Below, one piece after another: positions 1-11,228 of a stretch of 64,000 nt of DNA. Source of the DNA: Ilex aquifolium (Eukaryota > Streptophyta > Magnoliopsida > Aquifoliales > Aquifoliaceae); assembly GCA_951799425.1 (NCBI GenBank), contig OX637393.1, positions 11,452,744 to 11,516,743 of the forward strand, in the 5' to 3' direction. The notes under the pieces were generated by a model that was not told the origin of the DNA, ran no database searches, and saw only the letters and a list, made by a program, of their open reading frames with translations. A program made the position numbers and the translations under genes. Each line of letters begins with the position of its first letter. Within the stretch, counting starts at the first letter, position 1.

Positions 1-746
1 TTGAACAGTCTGGTGCTCAGTTTGGCTGGTTTCATTCATAACCCTAAGTAATGACAGGTTTTGGTTTTCTGGTTGAGTTTGGGGAAGTTTTGTTTCGCAT
101 AATGATCATGCGTTGGCCTATAGTGTAGCTTTATATTGGAAGAGATTATATTAGCAGGAGTTTGGGAGTTCCCATTATAGTGTAGCTCTATGGCATATAT
201 AGGTTGATTGTATGGTAAAGCACTTGGCATATATAGGTTCATAACTATCATGCTGAGTTGATTACCACTTTGTCATCAAGCTATCTACCTGCTAGCAACC
301 ATGAAATGGCTGTCACTTGTTCATATACCGGCACATTGGACAAGGCGACATGGCAGATCAAGATCTTCAAAAGTAGTATTGATCGGGCGTCAATCAGGAC
401 TGATTATGGGCGACTGTCAAAAAATTCCAGAAGATCTCATTCCGAAAAGCTCTCGAATTGAAAATATACTTCAAGCCGTAGTTTTTAAGCCAAAAAATTA
501 CGTTCAGAGCATTTTTTAGGTATTTTTCTATTTTATCCCGCTATTTGGGGTATTTTCATAATATTTCTTATTTGCTTGGTCTTTAGTAATTTAGGACCAT
601 TATGGTATCGTATTTATCTTGTGTTGAGAAATTGATTCCGCAACATGGTTTTACTTTGAATAAACGTAGAGACGAATTCTTTTTTCTTCCCAATTGACTT
701 CATATTCTTCGTGAATTAACAAGGCTTTTGAAGGCTTTAATCTAAT
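1..746. other. Unassigned AT-rich flank
   Basis: I recognise no gene here. Short open frames exist, for example at 258-461, but they have no family motif, no codon bias and no splice context. The stretch from about 430 to 700 has the look of a decayed LTR or UTR (T-rich, short direct repeats), but I cannot find termini or a target duplication, so I leave it unassigned. Confidence 0.3.
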
Positions 747-1168
747 ATTATTGCGATAATCAACATATTATAATTTATATTGTTTAATCTCGTTTCTATA
801 TCCACGCTACCTTACATCACTGTGACACATTATCTCTTATCATGCTAGTGATGGTTTGATGTTTTACAGCTATGCATTTTGTTGCATTCCTGTTTGAATT
901 TTTATTGCAAATGGTTATGATACAATTGACCTATGATTATGACTTAATTTGATTATTATTATTACAATAATCAACATGTTATAGTTTCTATTATCTAATC
1001 TCGTTTCTCTTTCCACGCTACCTTACATCACTATGGCACATTATCTCTTATCATGCTAGTGATGGTTTGATGTTTTACAGCCATGCATTTTGTTGCATTC
1101 CTGTTTGATTTTTTATTTCAAATGGTTATGATACAATTGACCTATGATTATGACTTAATTTGATTATT
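747..1168. repeat. 211-bp tandem duplication
   Basis: Two head-to-tail copies, 747-957 and 958-1168, begin with ATTATTGCGATAATCAAC and ATTATTACAATAATCAAC, and both end with CTTAATTTGATTATT. They differ at a scatter of positions in both copies, so the duplication is not recent. Neither copy holds an open frame. The likely origin is slippage or unequal exchange at the ATTATT repeated at each boundary. Confidence 0.85.
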
Positions 1169-1791
1169 GCTCACTATGGTTCATCCAGTCGAAGTAACCA
1201 ATAACACTGCATTGCAATCACTCATTGTTATGTTTAATTTTGCGGATTACTTGTTCCTTGTCACTATTGAATAGACATTTGATGTACTATGAATGCATTA
1301 TGTGCGTTGCACGTGAATAATTTTCGTACACAAAAATTAATAAAATATATTAAGTATATATGTATCTGAATTAAATATCATCTAAAATTTATAAATTTTA
1401 ATTTTTTATTGCTCATATTCTATTATAAGATTATGAAAATTTTATATATTCCCAAAATTCTTTGTTCTAAAAATAGTTAAAGTCCTATATTTTTAGAATT
1501 TTGTGATTAATATTGATTTTTTTAGTAATGTTTGATAAATTAAATTTCTTGAAATTCATTTGATTAGAATTTCAATTATAATTCATTGAATAAAATAAAA
1601 GTAATTGTTATTATACTAATCACATTGGAACCTTACTGCAATTAAAAAAAAGTTAGGTCAATTTGAATAAGATTTAATATACTACTCTATAATTTATATT
1701 ATCAAATATATTAAAATTCTAAAGAATTTAAGTTTTACTTAAAAATACACTACGATATTTATTTTTATAAAAAAAATCTTAGTACAACTTA
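1169..1791. other. AT-rich intergenic DNA
   Basis: I see no gene here. The motif TGCGTTGCACGTG near 1303 resembles the hairpin of a Helitron end, but no CTAG terminus lies at the right distance. From 1320 onward the DNA is very AT-rich. Confidence 0.3.
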
Positions 1792-1800
1792 TAAAGTTTA

Positions 1801-2818
1801 AGGTAAATTATACTGACATCCCTGCAGATTAGTCTAATTACAGAGACACCCCTCAATTTTTTGAAATTACACTGACATCCCTTATTGTTTACCTACCTAT
1901 TTCACAGAGTATCCATATGGTTAGTATCGTTATTGGCAATGTCAAAAAAGTGATTACATCATCAACTTTTTATACTTTAATTCTCATATTATCCATGGAT
2001 AAAATTAAGCTAACCTATTTATTTTCGTATTGTGCTCGTGTTCGCATTTATGTTTCTTTTTTATATCGTGGAACCTCTCCAAGGTAAGGCCACTTTAGAC
2101 CCAGTTTTGCGAGAGTAAACACCGGATACCTGCTATTACCCGCAAACCACAGGCATCGGTTAAGTCCGAGAGACACCGACGAGAGTCAAACCCCTGATGT
2201 CCAGGTCTATGGCTTGTCTGGTTCAACTCCACACCGTTAGGCTACCCGCGCAGGTGTGTTCATATTCGTATTGACTCATATAATTTTAAATAAAAAAAAT
2301 TAACGTTAAGATTTAAGTCTAAGATTCTATTATTACTTAATTGAATCTATTCTCATACTTTTTCTATAAACTAAAAATTAACTTAATAAACATAGCAATA
2401 ATAATGAGTAAAAATATCTTTTTTATACAATAATTATGTATAAACAACAACAAATAATTAATATTTTATTTTTATAATATCAGTTAACATGTGGATCATT
2501 GCAATTCCGTATTGTTCGTATTAACATACAAACGAGAAAATAGAGGAAATTTGACACGATTAAATAAAACGGATTGATCGTGTCAATTTCAGGTTTGATG
2601 AGTTGAACCCGAAAATGACCCATTTATTAGTATTTAAATATATGAGAGGATGATAAGTAAAAAAATGATGTATGGTAAGGGTAATTATGAAAAATCGTAT
2701 TTTTTGTTATATTTGTTAAGGGATAAGACCTGACATTGGGTATCAGTGTAATTTCAGAAAATTGAGGGGGTGTCCCTGTAATTAGACCAATCTACATGGG
2801 TGTCAGTGTTATTTATCC
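1801..2818. mobile_element. Mutator-like MITE, long TIRs, 9-bp TSD
   Basis: The ends are long inverted repeats of about 90 bp. The left end reads AGGTAAATTATACTGACATC and the complement of the right end reads GGATAAATAACACTGACACC, and both continue through a shared CTAATTACAG(A/G)GACACCCC stretch. The flanks are TAAAGTTTA (1792-1800) and TAAAATTTA (2819-2827), a 9-bp target duplication with one mismatch, the size expected for Mutator. The interior is non-coding and holds a SINE-like insert. It is a non-autonomous MULE or MITE. Confidence 0.8.
2053..2254 (-). mobile_element. tRNA-derived SINE-like insert
   Basis: Read on the minus strand, this begins with GCGGGTAGCCTAACGGTGTGG, which resembles a Pol III A box (TAGCCTAACGGTG). 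It continues to GGTTTGACTCTCG, a degenerate B box, and ends in an A-rich tail at 2053-2062. The flanks share GTGTTC followed by an AT-rich stretch, possibly a worn target duplication. It sits inside the Mutator-like element and is therefore younger than it. The promoter boxes are imperfect, and other repeat classes cannot be excluded. Confidence 0.5.
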
Positions 2819-2827
2819 TAAAATTTA

Positions 2828-3910
2828 TTGTGACTGAAAAATTATATTGATATAACATAAATTGATTTTAAAAAACTATATATATAATTATTTTTTATCT
2901 TAAAAATAATAGGGTTTAACTTTTCGATGAAAATTAATATATATATAGGATTTAAGATGATGAGTAATATTAGAAAGATGGAGTTTTTGAAGTTTTTTCG
3001 AACAATTTATTGAAAATATAATGATGCATATTTTTTAAGAGTAATATAGTTAATCAAAAAATAAATATTTATACATAGAGAATAAATAATTAAAAGAGAT
3101 GTTATAGTTATTTTGGAGATTTAAATATATAAAGATATGATAGTAATTTAGATATTTAATTGTGAAATGATAGAGTGGTCTTTACAATCTTTTATAAGGG
3201 TAAAATAGAGATTCAAAAGTTTTTCATCTAAAGTACTTTTATTAGTAGTATAATAATATAATAATTATAGATTATATTTTTGTCTGCATGAATGTAATGA
3301 AAAGTGAATATTTTTGTTACTATTGAACGGGACGTTTGATGGATTATATTTGTGTCTTCATGTACGTAATGAAAAGTGTACATTTTCTACTAACAGGATG
3401 TATGCAGTTTACTTGTTAGTTTTTGAAATTTAGAGTTGAATATAAATTATTTTGATGATTTATCAGATATATTGGGTGATTTTGTGATTGTACTTGTGGT
3501 ATAGTGGTTTGATGAATATAATTTTCATTAAAAAAATAAAAATAGGCTTTTTCGAGGAAATAAGTTTCTGGGTAAAAGGATACCATCTCCAATGAACTTT
3601 CACCTAAGAACTTATTTTCTCGGGAAAAGGTGACCATCTCCGAGGAAAATATTTCTTGGCAATTATGTGCTTCATATTATTTTTCTACTCTGTTTTCCAA
3701 GCAATTGAGGCAATTAGCCACAAAATATTATAAGAATTTCCAGTAATTTATTTATTCGCCAAAACTAAATATTTATAGAGGAAAACAAATTTTTGTTTGT
3801 AAATACTTTCCTTACAAAGTTTTTGGTTTTAGCGAGGAAAATGTTCTTAGGGAAAACCCTGATTTGATGTAGTATGATATAGATTTCTATATGCCTAAGG
3901 CGTGGTTAGA
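2828..3910. other. AT-rich DNA with a possible CACTA-like end
   Basis: No gene is seen. From about 3540 to 3868 a GAGGAAA-type motif recurs (3554, 3638, 3777, 3835) and the stretch closes with GATTTGATGTAGTA. Spaced motifs followed by TTG(T/A)TGTAGT(G/A) are the pattern of a CACTA right end, but the terminal bases are degenerate and no left partner was found. Confidence 0.3.
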
Positions 3911-3920
3911 CCATTGCTCA

Positions 3921-4315
3921 GCTTGAATCATGTGTACAGGGAAGCAAATTGCTTAGCTGATTTTTTTGCTAACCAGGCAGTGAGAGATGTGTGCTCCTCA
4001 GATTTTTCGCGAGATCTCAGAATGCCTTTGCAAGCTAAGATGTTGCTGCTCCAAGATCAGCGAGGGATACATAAATTAAGGAAGAAAATTGTCGCTTCAT
4101 GACCAGACTAGATTGCAAGTGGTGAGTGAAAATGTTTGCAGGCTTCTACCATAGTGGGTCTGATGGTACTGTACTGGATTGTAAAGAATTTTGTATTCTT
4201 GTTTTGTTTTGAAGGATTAAAGCCACTTAAGGCTTTAGTACAATTTGATTCTTGTAATTCTTTGAAATTCATGAAATAAAATTCTTTCTTTCTTTTTTTT
4301 TTTTTTTAAAAAAGG
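3921..4315 (+). mobile_element. 5'-truncated LINE, RNase H tail
   Basis: The open frame to 4102 contains LNHVYREANCLADFFANQ, the C-terminal signature of the RNase H domain of plant L1 LINEs (HxxREAN..AD..AN). About 200 bp of 3' UTR follow, with an AATAAAATTCTTTC stretch and a T/A-rich tail. CCATTGCTCA is present on both sides (3911-3920 and 4316-4325), a 10-bp target duplication. Only the last ~60 codons are present, which is typical 5' truncation during target-primed reverse transcription. A related, uninterrupted repeat lies at about 57718-57790. Confidence 0.8.
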
Positions 4316-4325
4316 CCATTGCTCA

Positions 4326-5107
4326 AAAAGCCCAAGTGATAAAATACCACTGCAAGGATCTGAATAACTCAAATTCGAGTTCTCCTCTCCCATTGTTGTA
4401 CAATGGGCATGTTTGGAGTTGACTTAAATCCTCAATTTATTTTTTATTTTTGGTTTCAAATGAAAAGAAACCTTGTCTATTTGGACCTAAGTTTATTGGA
4501 CAACTTTTTCATTAGCTTTTTGGGTAAAAATAGCTTTTATCAATACTAACGAAAATTTAAAAAATTGAGCCGGTTTTTTCAGAAACACTCAAAATGATTT
4601 TAAGAACTTTTTTAACTTTAACTTTTTCATTTCATTTTTTAAACCTCTGTTTCGCATAAAAAAAACCACTTCCAAACGAGCCAATATCAAGGGAAAAAAA
4701 TAAAAGATTTCAGTTTATAAACCAAATGTTTCATGTACGCAACCAAACTCAAAAAACATTATCACATATCCTTGGACGGCAGGAACGGACGAAACATTTG
4801 GAACAAAAGACAGGCGGCTACAGAATACCACCAGCTATGTGACTAAGATGGAACCCCATTAGTAAGACGAGGTTGAAAGCAACAGGGGCTTATTCTATGA
4901 GATTAATTTATCATTGAATTGATCTTTAGGAATCAATACTGAATTGTAATGCTCCGGAATGACGTTGTACAATGTTGTTCGATTGTTTGAAATGTGGTTT
5001 ACAATGAAACAAGAATCAAACTTATTGAGCACTCCACATGTACTTCACCAAGAAATGCTTAATAACTTAAACTATGTTTGGTACACGGTCATGTTTTTCA
5101 GTAAAAA
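4326..5107. other. Intergenic, shared repeats, no gene
   Basis: This holds the right half of a repeat whose uninterrupted relative is near 57718-57790 (both share GATAAAATACCAC or GACAAAATACCAC). A stretch at 4811-4856 reappears inverted near 57985-58024 (GGTTCCATCTTAGTCACA on the other strand). No coding evidence was found. Confidence 0.4.
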
Positions 5108-5114
5108 TAGAATT

Positions 5115-5498
5115 TGATGAGCCCAAATTCAACCGGATCCAGGCCCAATTCTTGGGTAAGCCCAAATTGGATACAATGCAGGTCAAGCCCATCTCATGGA
5201 TCCGGTCAAGCCCAGCTCATGGATCCGGCCCAGTCCAAAGTTCAAGGAGTCCAGAAAGATTAACGCATATGAGAAGTAAACACCGGAATAACCACTACTC
5301 GAAGATCAAGACTATTTTTACTTGTACCTATCCTAGTTGTACTTATCCTTCCCGAAAGATTAGTGACCTATCCATCACGTCATTGCCTCAACTAAAACTT
5401 TGTGCCTATAAATTGTAAACCCTCTCCACATGAGAGGGGCATCTCTCTACACACCTTACACAACTATCTCTCTCATACCTACCAAGAGCATATCCTTG

Positions 5499-5532
<34 letters not shown>

Positions 5533-5748
5533 AACACACACCTACTACTTCATCAATAAAGACCACTGGCCACCGTTGCCGTCTTCAAAGTGGAGTAGGT
5601 CATCCTAACCGAACCACTATACATCTGTGTGTTGCGTGTGTTAATCCAATATTTGTCTCCTTCATTAATTGCTTTATTGATTGCTTCATTAATTATTCTG
5701 AATTATACACTCGACTGTTGATTGTGCAGAAACCTATTTTGTGCATCA
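5115..5748 (+). mobile_element. Solo LTR, Ty3-like
   Basis: Termini are TGATGAGCCC and TTTGTGCATCA, giving the inverted TGATG..CATCA ends of an LTR. TAGAATT lies on both sides (5108-5114 and 5750-5756), a target duplication with one extra base on the right. A TATAAA-like promoter at about 5405 and CT/CA-rich leader sequence fit an LTR. No internal region is present, so this is a solo LTR left by recombination. The right third resembles the LTR at 59039-59887 (shared GTGGAGTAGGTCATCC), so it belongs to the same family or a close one. Confidence 0.75.
5500..5545. repeat. (CT)n(CA)n microsatellite
   Basis: A compound run of CT then CA dinucleotides inside the solo LTR, at the position of its untranslated leader. 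Short open frames across it are products of the repeat. Confidence 0.85.
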
Positions 5749-5756
5749 TTAGAATT

Positions 5757-6320
5757 AACTTGGGAATATAATGAAATGCAGATTATCATTCTAATGTTTG
5801 ACAACTGTTTAGCATTAAGTGCTGGAATGGAATGCTCATTCCATTCTTATGTTTGGATAAACAAATTTTTCATTGGAATGAAATGAATTTTGACCAAAAT
5901 ATTCATATTGACTAAAAATAATTAATAGCAATTTTTTATGAAATTAAAACTTTATTATTATATTAAATTTGGAACTTAATTTTGGTAACATACTCTCCTT
6001 AAACAAGTACACCTATTAATTGTGAAACTTTCAAATATAATCATAAATAATCACATACCAACAAATTCACCAAAATATATTTCCAAATTTAGATATAAAA
6101 ATAAACTAACAAAAACAAACACAATACAAGAATTGCTTTGCTTCCACTAAATTTTTTTGACCAACTGGATTCAAAAGCTTTGAAAGGAAAAAAATTAGCC
6201 CCTAAATAGAATCCATACACTATGCAAAAGAGTTACATTTTTAAAAAAATGTATGTATAAAAAACATACATATAAAAAATGTAACTCTTCTAGGGTCGGA
6301 CCAAACCGAAGAATCTAATA
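5757..6320. other. AT-rich spacer
   Basis: No gene is seen. A short GGAATG-rich inverted stretch near 5770-5890 (GGAATGGAATG..CATTCCATTC) may be a tiny decayed MITE. Confidence 0.3.
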
Positions 6321-6777
6321 CTCCGTTTGGTAGGAAGGATAAAAAATATGAGAGATGAAAAATATGAATAATACAATTTTTATCCTTCAAGGAAGGAAAT
6401 ACATTTTCCTTCCTTTGTATTTGGTAGGATGGATTGAAGGTAGAAATAATTAATTTTTTTGTGTTTGGTATTATTAAAAAAATAGAAGGATGAAAAAATA
6501 TAAATACATAATATATAATTGATAAATATGATATATGTATATATCAAATGGTATATAGATAAATAACATACATTTTAACACATATAATTAACTTTCCATA
6601 CACTTTCCTCCCAATTTTGGAGGGATTAATTTTGATAAGTTAGAAGGAAAGCTAATTCATCCACTTTTTTATCCTTCTTAAATTCTTTCCTTACTAAACA
6701 TGATGTTTTATCTATTCCTCCAACTTTATATCTTTTCAACTTTCCATCTTTTCATTTTTTCATCGTACCAAACAGAC
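6321..6777. mobile_element. Stowaway-like MITE
   Basis: The left end reads CTCCGTTTGGTAGGAAGG and the complement of the right end reads GTCTGTTTGGTACGATG. TA lies on each side, the target duplication of Tc1/mariner-type MITEs, and a CTCC start is typical of Stowaway. The inside is AT-rich and non-coding. Other superfamilies with short TIRs remain possible because the duplication is only two bases. Confidence 0.6.
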
Positions 6778-7870
6778 TATAAAAAAGAAGTTAAAAGAGT
6801 GAGAATTTACAGTAGAGAAGATGCATACCCACAATGTGTACTGTCCTAATTGAAAATCATGAATCACAAAGGTTATTCTTCGCAGAAGAAAAAGAGTGTA
6901 CCGGATTCCATCTCCAATATATACTCCATATCATGAGCCTATGGATCTAGTTGGATGCTTATCATGCTTAAGCATTCATCCCTAGAGATGGGATTTTGGA
7001 CCTAGCTGTATTTACAACTAGCCTTTTTCGCACTTCAAAGCAAAAAAGAAAATTTTGTGGCAGCAAAAAGGGATTGGACCAAGTTTTAAGACTCAAACCA
7101 CCCACTAATTTGAATTCTATGGGTGTGTTTATTTTAGGTATTAGTAAAGAGGGATTGGAAAAAATAACGTCGGGTCCACCTTATCCCTCTTATACCCATG
7201 TTTGGATACACATTTTAGGTCTGTTATTATCACTAAAAATAATATCGGTCCGGATGAATAGTGTATTTAATACTACATATAACCTCTTAAATAAACCCAC
7301 TTTTTTTATAAATGATGAACGACATTATCTACTTCGGTCTTTCTTAATACTTAAACCAAACATACTTTTTATATAACAAGTTTGGATCAAAGTTGAGATA
7401 ATATATAAATATATAATTATAATACCAAATTTATGTTTGAATTAAGTAATAGTGTATAATATTAAATTAAAAATGACAAAACAAATATTGAGGATAAAAA
7501 TTTACATAATGCATAACTTTTATATGAAGTTATGACTCTAAATTTGCAAGGATAATAAAGTCACTACATTTTTAATATTTAACTTAATAAAAATAATACC
7601 ACTTATTACATGGTATTCATTACTACCTAATATTAGGTGTTAAATTACAATAGTAAACTAGACCGGAATTAATTAAAATAAATACCGGATCATTATAACC
7701 TCATCTAAACTTAGTATTATATTATTACTGGATCAAATTAATCAAATCCACCCCTTTAATGGCTATACCAAAACATACTCTCAATTATTTAGTCCGTGAT
7801 CCGCAACTACCACAAAAAGCTAGACTAGAAAAACACAAAATGGGAATGAAAAAAGGAAAGATGAAAACAT
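6778..7870. other. AT-rich spacer, possible worn MITE
   Basis: No gene. GGGTGTGTTTATTTTAGGTA at 7120 and the complement of the stretch near 7770 (GAGTATGTTTTGGTATAG) look like distant inverted ends of a decayed element, but I cannot fix a target duplication. An open frame at 6996-7376 lies within it and has no family motif. Confidence 0.3.
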
Positions 7871-8222
7871 AATATGACAAATAGCAGTTTCTACCCCTAA
7901 AAAATCAATTGTTTCAAACTGCACCCCCAAGAAAATTAATTGAAAGCAATGTGACCCCAACCATAACGTTCGTTGAAATTTTCCATCAATGATATTAATT
8001 GGTTGCAAAATGCACGTGATCAATTTTGTTGAATTATGGCCCTTCCCCTTTTCACGTGTGTTTCACGTGCCTGTCAGCCTGACAAAAATCGCAACAGACA
8101 TTGTTGTTGGCATCACATTGCTATCAATTAATTTTATTGGGGTACAATTTGAAACAATTGATATTTGAGGGGGTAAATTGGGAATTTTATAATCTTTTGA
8201 GGTGCAAACTGCCATTTTCCCT
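7871..8222. mobile_element. Mutator-like MITE with ~110-bp TIRs
   Basis: The left arm from 7871 (ATAGCAGTTTCTACCCCTAA, then AATCAATTGTTTCAAACTGC) matches the complement of the right arm (ATGGCAGTTTGCACCTCAAA, then ATCAATTGTTTCAAATTGTA) over about 110 bp. The arms leave only about 130 bp of centre. Length and arm size fit a Mutator-type MITE; I could not read a clean 9-bp duplication. Confidence 0.55.
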
Positions 8223-8319
8223 AAAATAGTTAAAAAAACATTCTTCGGTTTCAAGTTTATTACATTGCTCCTGTTTGTTGAATATAGCAGAATAAACAGG
8301 TACTTTATACGACTCTAAA

Positions 8320-8477
8320 ATGAGCAATACTATGACAACCTTATTTAGGGACTTAATAATGTGATTTCAATGAAACTATTGGATTAATTATGAGTTCTAA
8401 TGTTAGATGGAACCCACAACCAATCCAATGATTGTACATTATTAGGTCCCTAAATTAGTTCCAAATAACATTTTCCA
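8320..8477. mobile_element. Small fold-back MITE 3' of BBE-like copy 1
   Basis: The arm TTATTTAGGGACTTAATAATG at 8343 pairs with the complement TAATTTAGGGACCTAATAATG at the right, so the whole ~155 bp can fold into one hairpin. It lies just past the end of BBE-like copy 1. The matching 3' flank of copy 2 (around 55580-55620) shows no such hairpin. Confidence 0.55.
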
Positions 8478-8496
8478 ACACAAATATATGAAACTT

Positions 8497-10119
8497 TTAT
8501 AAACTTCTAGCTTTCACTTCATTTCCTCTAGGATGGAAAAGTTGGGATGCTTTGTTCATTCCTGAAGAAATTATCTGGATCAACCTTGTCTTAATCTGTA
8601 CTAACCTATTGAAATTACCTTTAAAGCACTTGACCCCATAAACTTCTCCTTCCAAGTAACTGTTAGGGCCATTGTGGTTGATACCTATGTCAAAATATCT
8701 ATAGTTCAGAAATGCCTCTCTTGGGAACTTTGAGACATAGGGAGTCATAACAGTATACATAATTCTTGTCAAATTTAGGTAATAATTTGACGCCTCGGCC
8801 CCGTCTTCGTTCCAGCCTGTTACATACTGGATTTTGGCTATGTTTCCAACTCGATGTGGGAAAGGTTTTGCGGATGGTGCAATCTCCGCCATCCTTCCTC
8901 CATAAGGATTGAACGTTAATACTGGTGTTTGAAGTTCGATCATCCTGCTAACTATGTATTCCAATCCTTTTTTTGGAATTGGTTCTTGCAAATAATCAGA
9001 TTTTCTTTTTAGATGGGTTAGTACTTGAGGAACCCTACTGAGCAAAGTAGTTACTGGGGTTCCAAGGGGGAAACTGGTCCAGTAAAGGACTGATTCAAGC
9101 CAGCTCATTTCGATACAATATGATTGTTGTAATCCTAACTCAGGGAAGCTCTGATTCATAAGGGAGAGAAGGCTTCTTGAGTCCCCGAGGAACAAAGTGA
9201 GGAACGAGGCCCTTATCATCCTCTCCCTGGTCGTAGTATCATTTACAACGTCAATATTCATTCTAATGAAGATGTTATTGTCCAACTTGTCTGCAACGCA
9301 TTGCCAACGATGCACGATATCCATTTCATTTTGTGCCGAGGTCCTCTGGACATGGAAAATAGTGACTGTTTCTGGGACACAAACCAAATTGATTTTGTAT
9401 GAAAGCAAGACACCAAAACTGGATACACCACTGCCAGTAATGGCCCAAAACAAATCTTCTCCCATGGATTTCCGTTCAAGAACTCGGCCATTGACGTCAA
9501 TTATCTATGCATCGATGATATTATCAACCGAGAGGCCATATTTCCTCATCATGTTACCATATCCACCTCCACTGAAATGTCCACCTACACCGACTGTGGG
9601 GCATACTCCAGCAGGAAAGCCATGAGTATTGCTTTTCTCAGCAATTCTGTAGTAAACATCACCAAGAGTTGCACCAACTTGAACCCAAGTTGTCTCATCT
9701 TCGATACTGACATTTATGGATCGAAGATTGAACAGGTCAAGTATGAAGAACGGAACCTCAGACACATACGAGACACCTTCGTAGTCATGTCCTCCGCTTC
9801 GGATTTTTAACTGCAATCCTTGAGTTTTGGCATAGATAATGGCTGCTTGGATGTGGGATACATCCAAGGCAGTGATTTTAAGTAGAGGTTTTGGGGTTGT
9901 AGACTCATTGAATAGAAGGTTTTGAATATAAGACTGCAAAACAGATGAATATGAAAAATTATTGGGGTTGTAGATTACTTCGGAGATTGGGGACGAGGGT
10001 TGAGAATGGTTGTATAAGCATTGGAGGAACTTGTCATGAACTGAATCAGAACTTGCCCATGAAACAGATCCTGAAAGGGCGAAAAGTAATAAAAGAATTG
10101 CAAATCTTTGAGTTCTCAT
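8497..10119 (-). pseudogene. BBE-like FAD oxidase, broken copy 1
   Basis: This encodes a berberine-bridge-enzyme-like protein, a secreted flavoenzyme family that oxidises sugars, monolignols or alkaloids with a bicovalently bound FAD. I chose the start at 10119 because it matches copy 2; an upstream ATG at 10164 would add 15 residues in front of a clear signal peptide (MRTQRFAILLLLFALSG). Both FAD attachment sites are visible, His111 in SGGHDYEG and Cys173 in [11 protein letters not shown]. The Val after CPT is the residue linked to oxygen reactivity in this family. The gene is intronless. A CAG-to-TAG change stops it at codon 205 (9505-9507), where copy 2 has Gln. A 1-bp deletion near the C terminus shifts [11 protein letters not shown] into another frame, and a TAG lies at 8528-8530 in the old frame. 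The usual GGGGSSFG is GSGVSSFG. The substrate cannot be told. Confidence 0.9.
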
Positions 10120-10251
10120 GTTTGATTTCCTCTTTTTTGTTACAAAGACTTTTTGAGCTTGCATGTTGATTACTACATGAAATTTATAGAGGCTTCTTTG
10201 CGGATAGACAAGCTATGGTAATGTTACTTCACTTGGTCTATAGAAAAATAA

Positions 10252-10422
10252 TAACAATGCTATATACATCACTTTTTTACATTAATTTTGTACATCAACT
10301 CAACAAAGACCATTAAATTAATAGGTCTCGTAAAATTTATTAAATATCCAATGACTCTACTGTGCCACATCAAGTGATGTAAGAAATGTGGTGCACAAAA
10401 GTAATGTCCATAACATTATTCT
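10252..10422. mobile_element. hAT-type MITE in promoter of BBE-like copy 1
   Basis: This 171-bp element is bounded by AAAAATAA on both sides (10244-10251 and 10423-10430), a perfect 8-bp target duplication as made by hAT transposases. The inverted ends are TAACAATGCTATATACATCAC and AGAATAATGTTATGGACATTAC (about 70% match). The promoter of copy 2 aligns on both sides of this site (ATTAATTAGCCTTTGAC after it) but lacks the insert. It sits 133 bp upstream of the start codon. Confidence 0.8.
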
Positions 10423-10633
10423 AAAAATAACGGTGGAAAATTCAAAGTAAAAATTGGATAAGTATATATTAATTAGCCTTTGACTCTGTAGTGAATAAAG
10501 TTTACGTTATTTTTACTACAATTACTGCTGGTAAGGTTGACTCTCTCTCCTCAGTCCCACACCAATGAAAACAGTAACCTCGCCTCAAATCAAGTAAGTA
10601 AAAAAGTTACATGGGATCGAATAAATTAAGAAA

Positions 10634-10795
10634 AATGCTATTTACACCTAAAAATTTAACCTAGTTTGTTGACCTAATAATGTAATTTTATCATAATTAT
10701 TAGATTAACACCAATTTTTAATGTATGATGAGCTCACAATCAATCTAAAAGTTATAATGAATTAGATCAATAAATTAAGTCTCGATAGCATATTT
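10634..10795. mobile_element. Small MITE upstream of BBE-like copy 1
   Basis: Inverted ends: AATGCTATTTACACCTAAAAA at the left and, complemented at the right, ATATGCTATCGAGACTTAAT. The centre pairs loosely (TTATTAGATT with AATCTAAAAG). No clear target duplication was found. It has no coding content. Confidence 0.45.
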
Positions 10796-11228
10796 TCTGT
10801 TAAACAACTGACTATTGTATCATATCTAAATATCTCATTAAATATTGATTTCTGACTCCCTCCATCCCTTCAGAACCTCGAATTACCTTCATGAGAGCTG
10901 TTAATTCACTGGTGCTCACTGGTTCACAAAAATGCCTTCTAAATACTTGTTTAGATTATTTGTGTAGATTATCCCTTAATCTATCTCTTATTGAACTACT
11001 GGTGCTTCTATTTTTCCATGATCACACTAATTTTTAATTCTAATATCCATTACAATTTACTATATGTCCATCCAGGGCTGGCTCAACAACAATGCGCCTA
11101 AGCGAAAGTAATGTACGGGGTCCTTTGAAGATTTGGTAAATTATATATGTAATATTACTATAATTGCATTTCATGATGTAACTAATTAAGTTACCGATTA
11201 AACTTGCATATTCAAGTTTGCTAATTTG
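10796..11228. other. Spacer, no gene
   Basis: Plain AT-rich DNA. A GGGCTGGCTCAACAA.. ..GGGGTCCTTTGAAG stretch near 11078-11130 recalls the end of a decayed hAT-like element but has no partner that I could find. Confidence 0.3.

Noticed and set aside
1290-1330. Helitron 3' end at TGCGTTGCACGTG
   Set aside because: The hairpin core is there but no CTAG follows at the expected distance on either strand.
9197-9810. Plus-strand ORFs opposite BBE-like copy 1, also 56291-56698 opposite copy 2
   Set aside because: Antisense shadows of a conserved coding sequence; the true protein is on the minus strand in both places.
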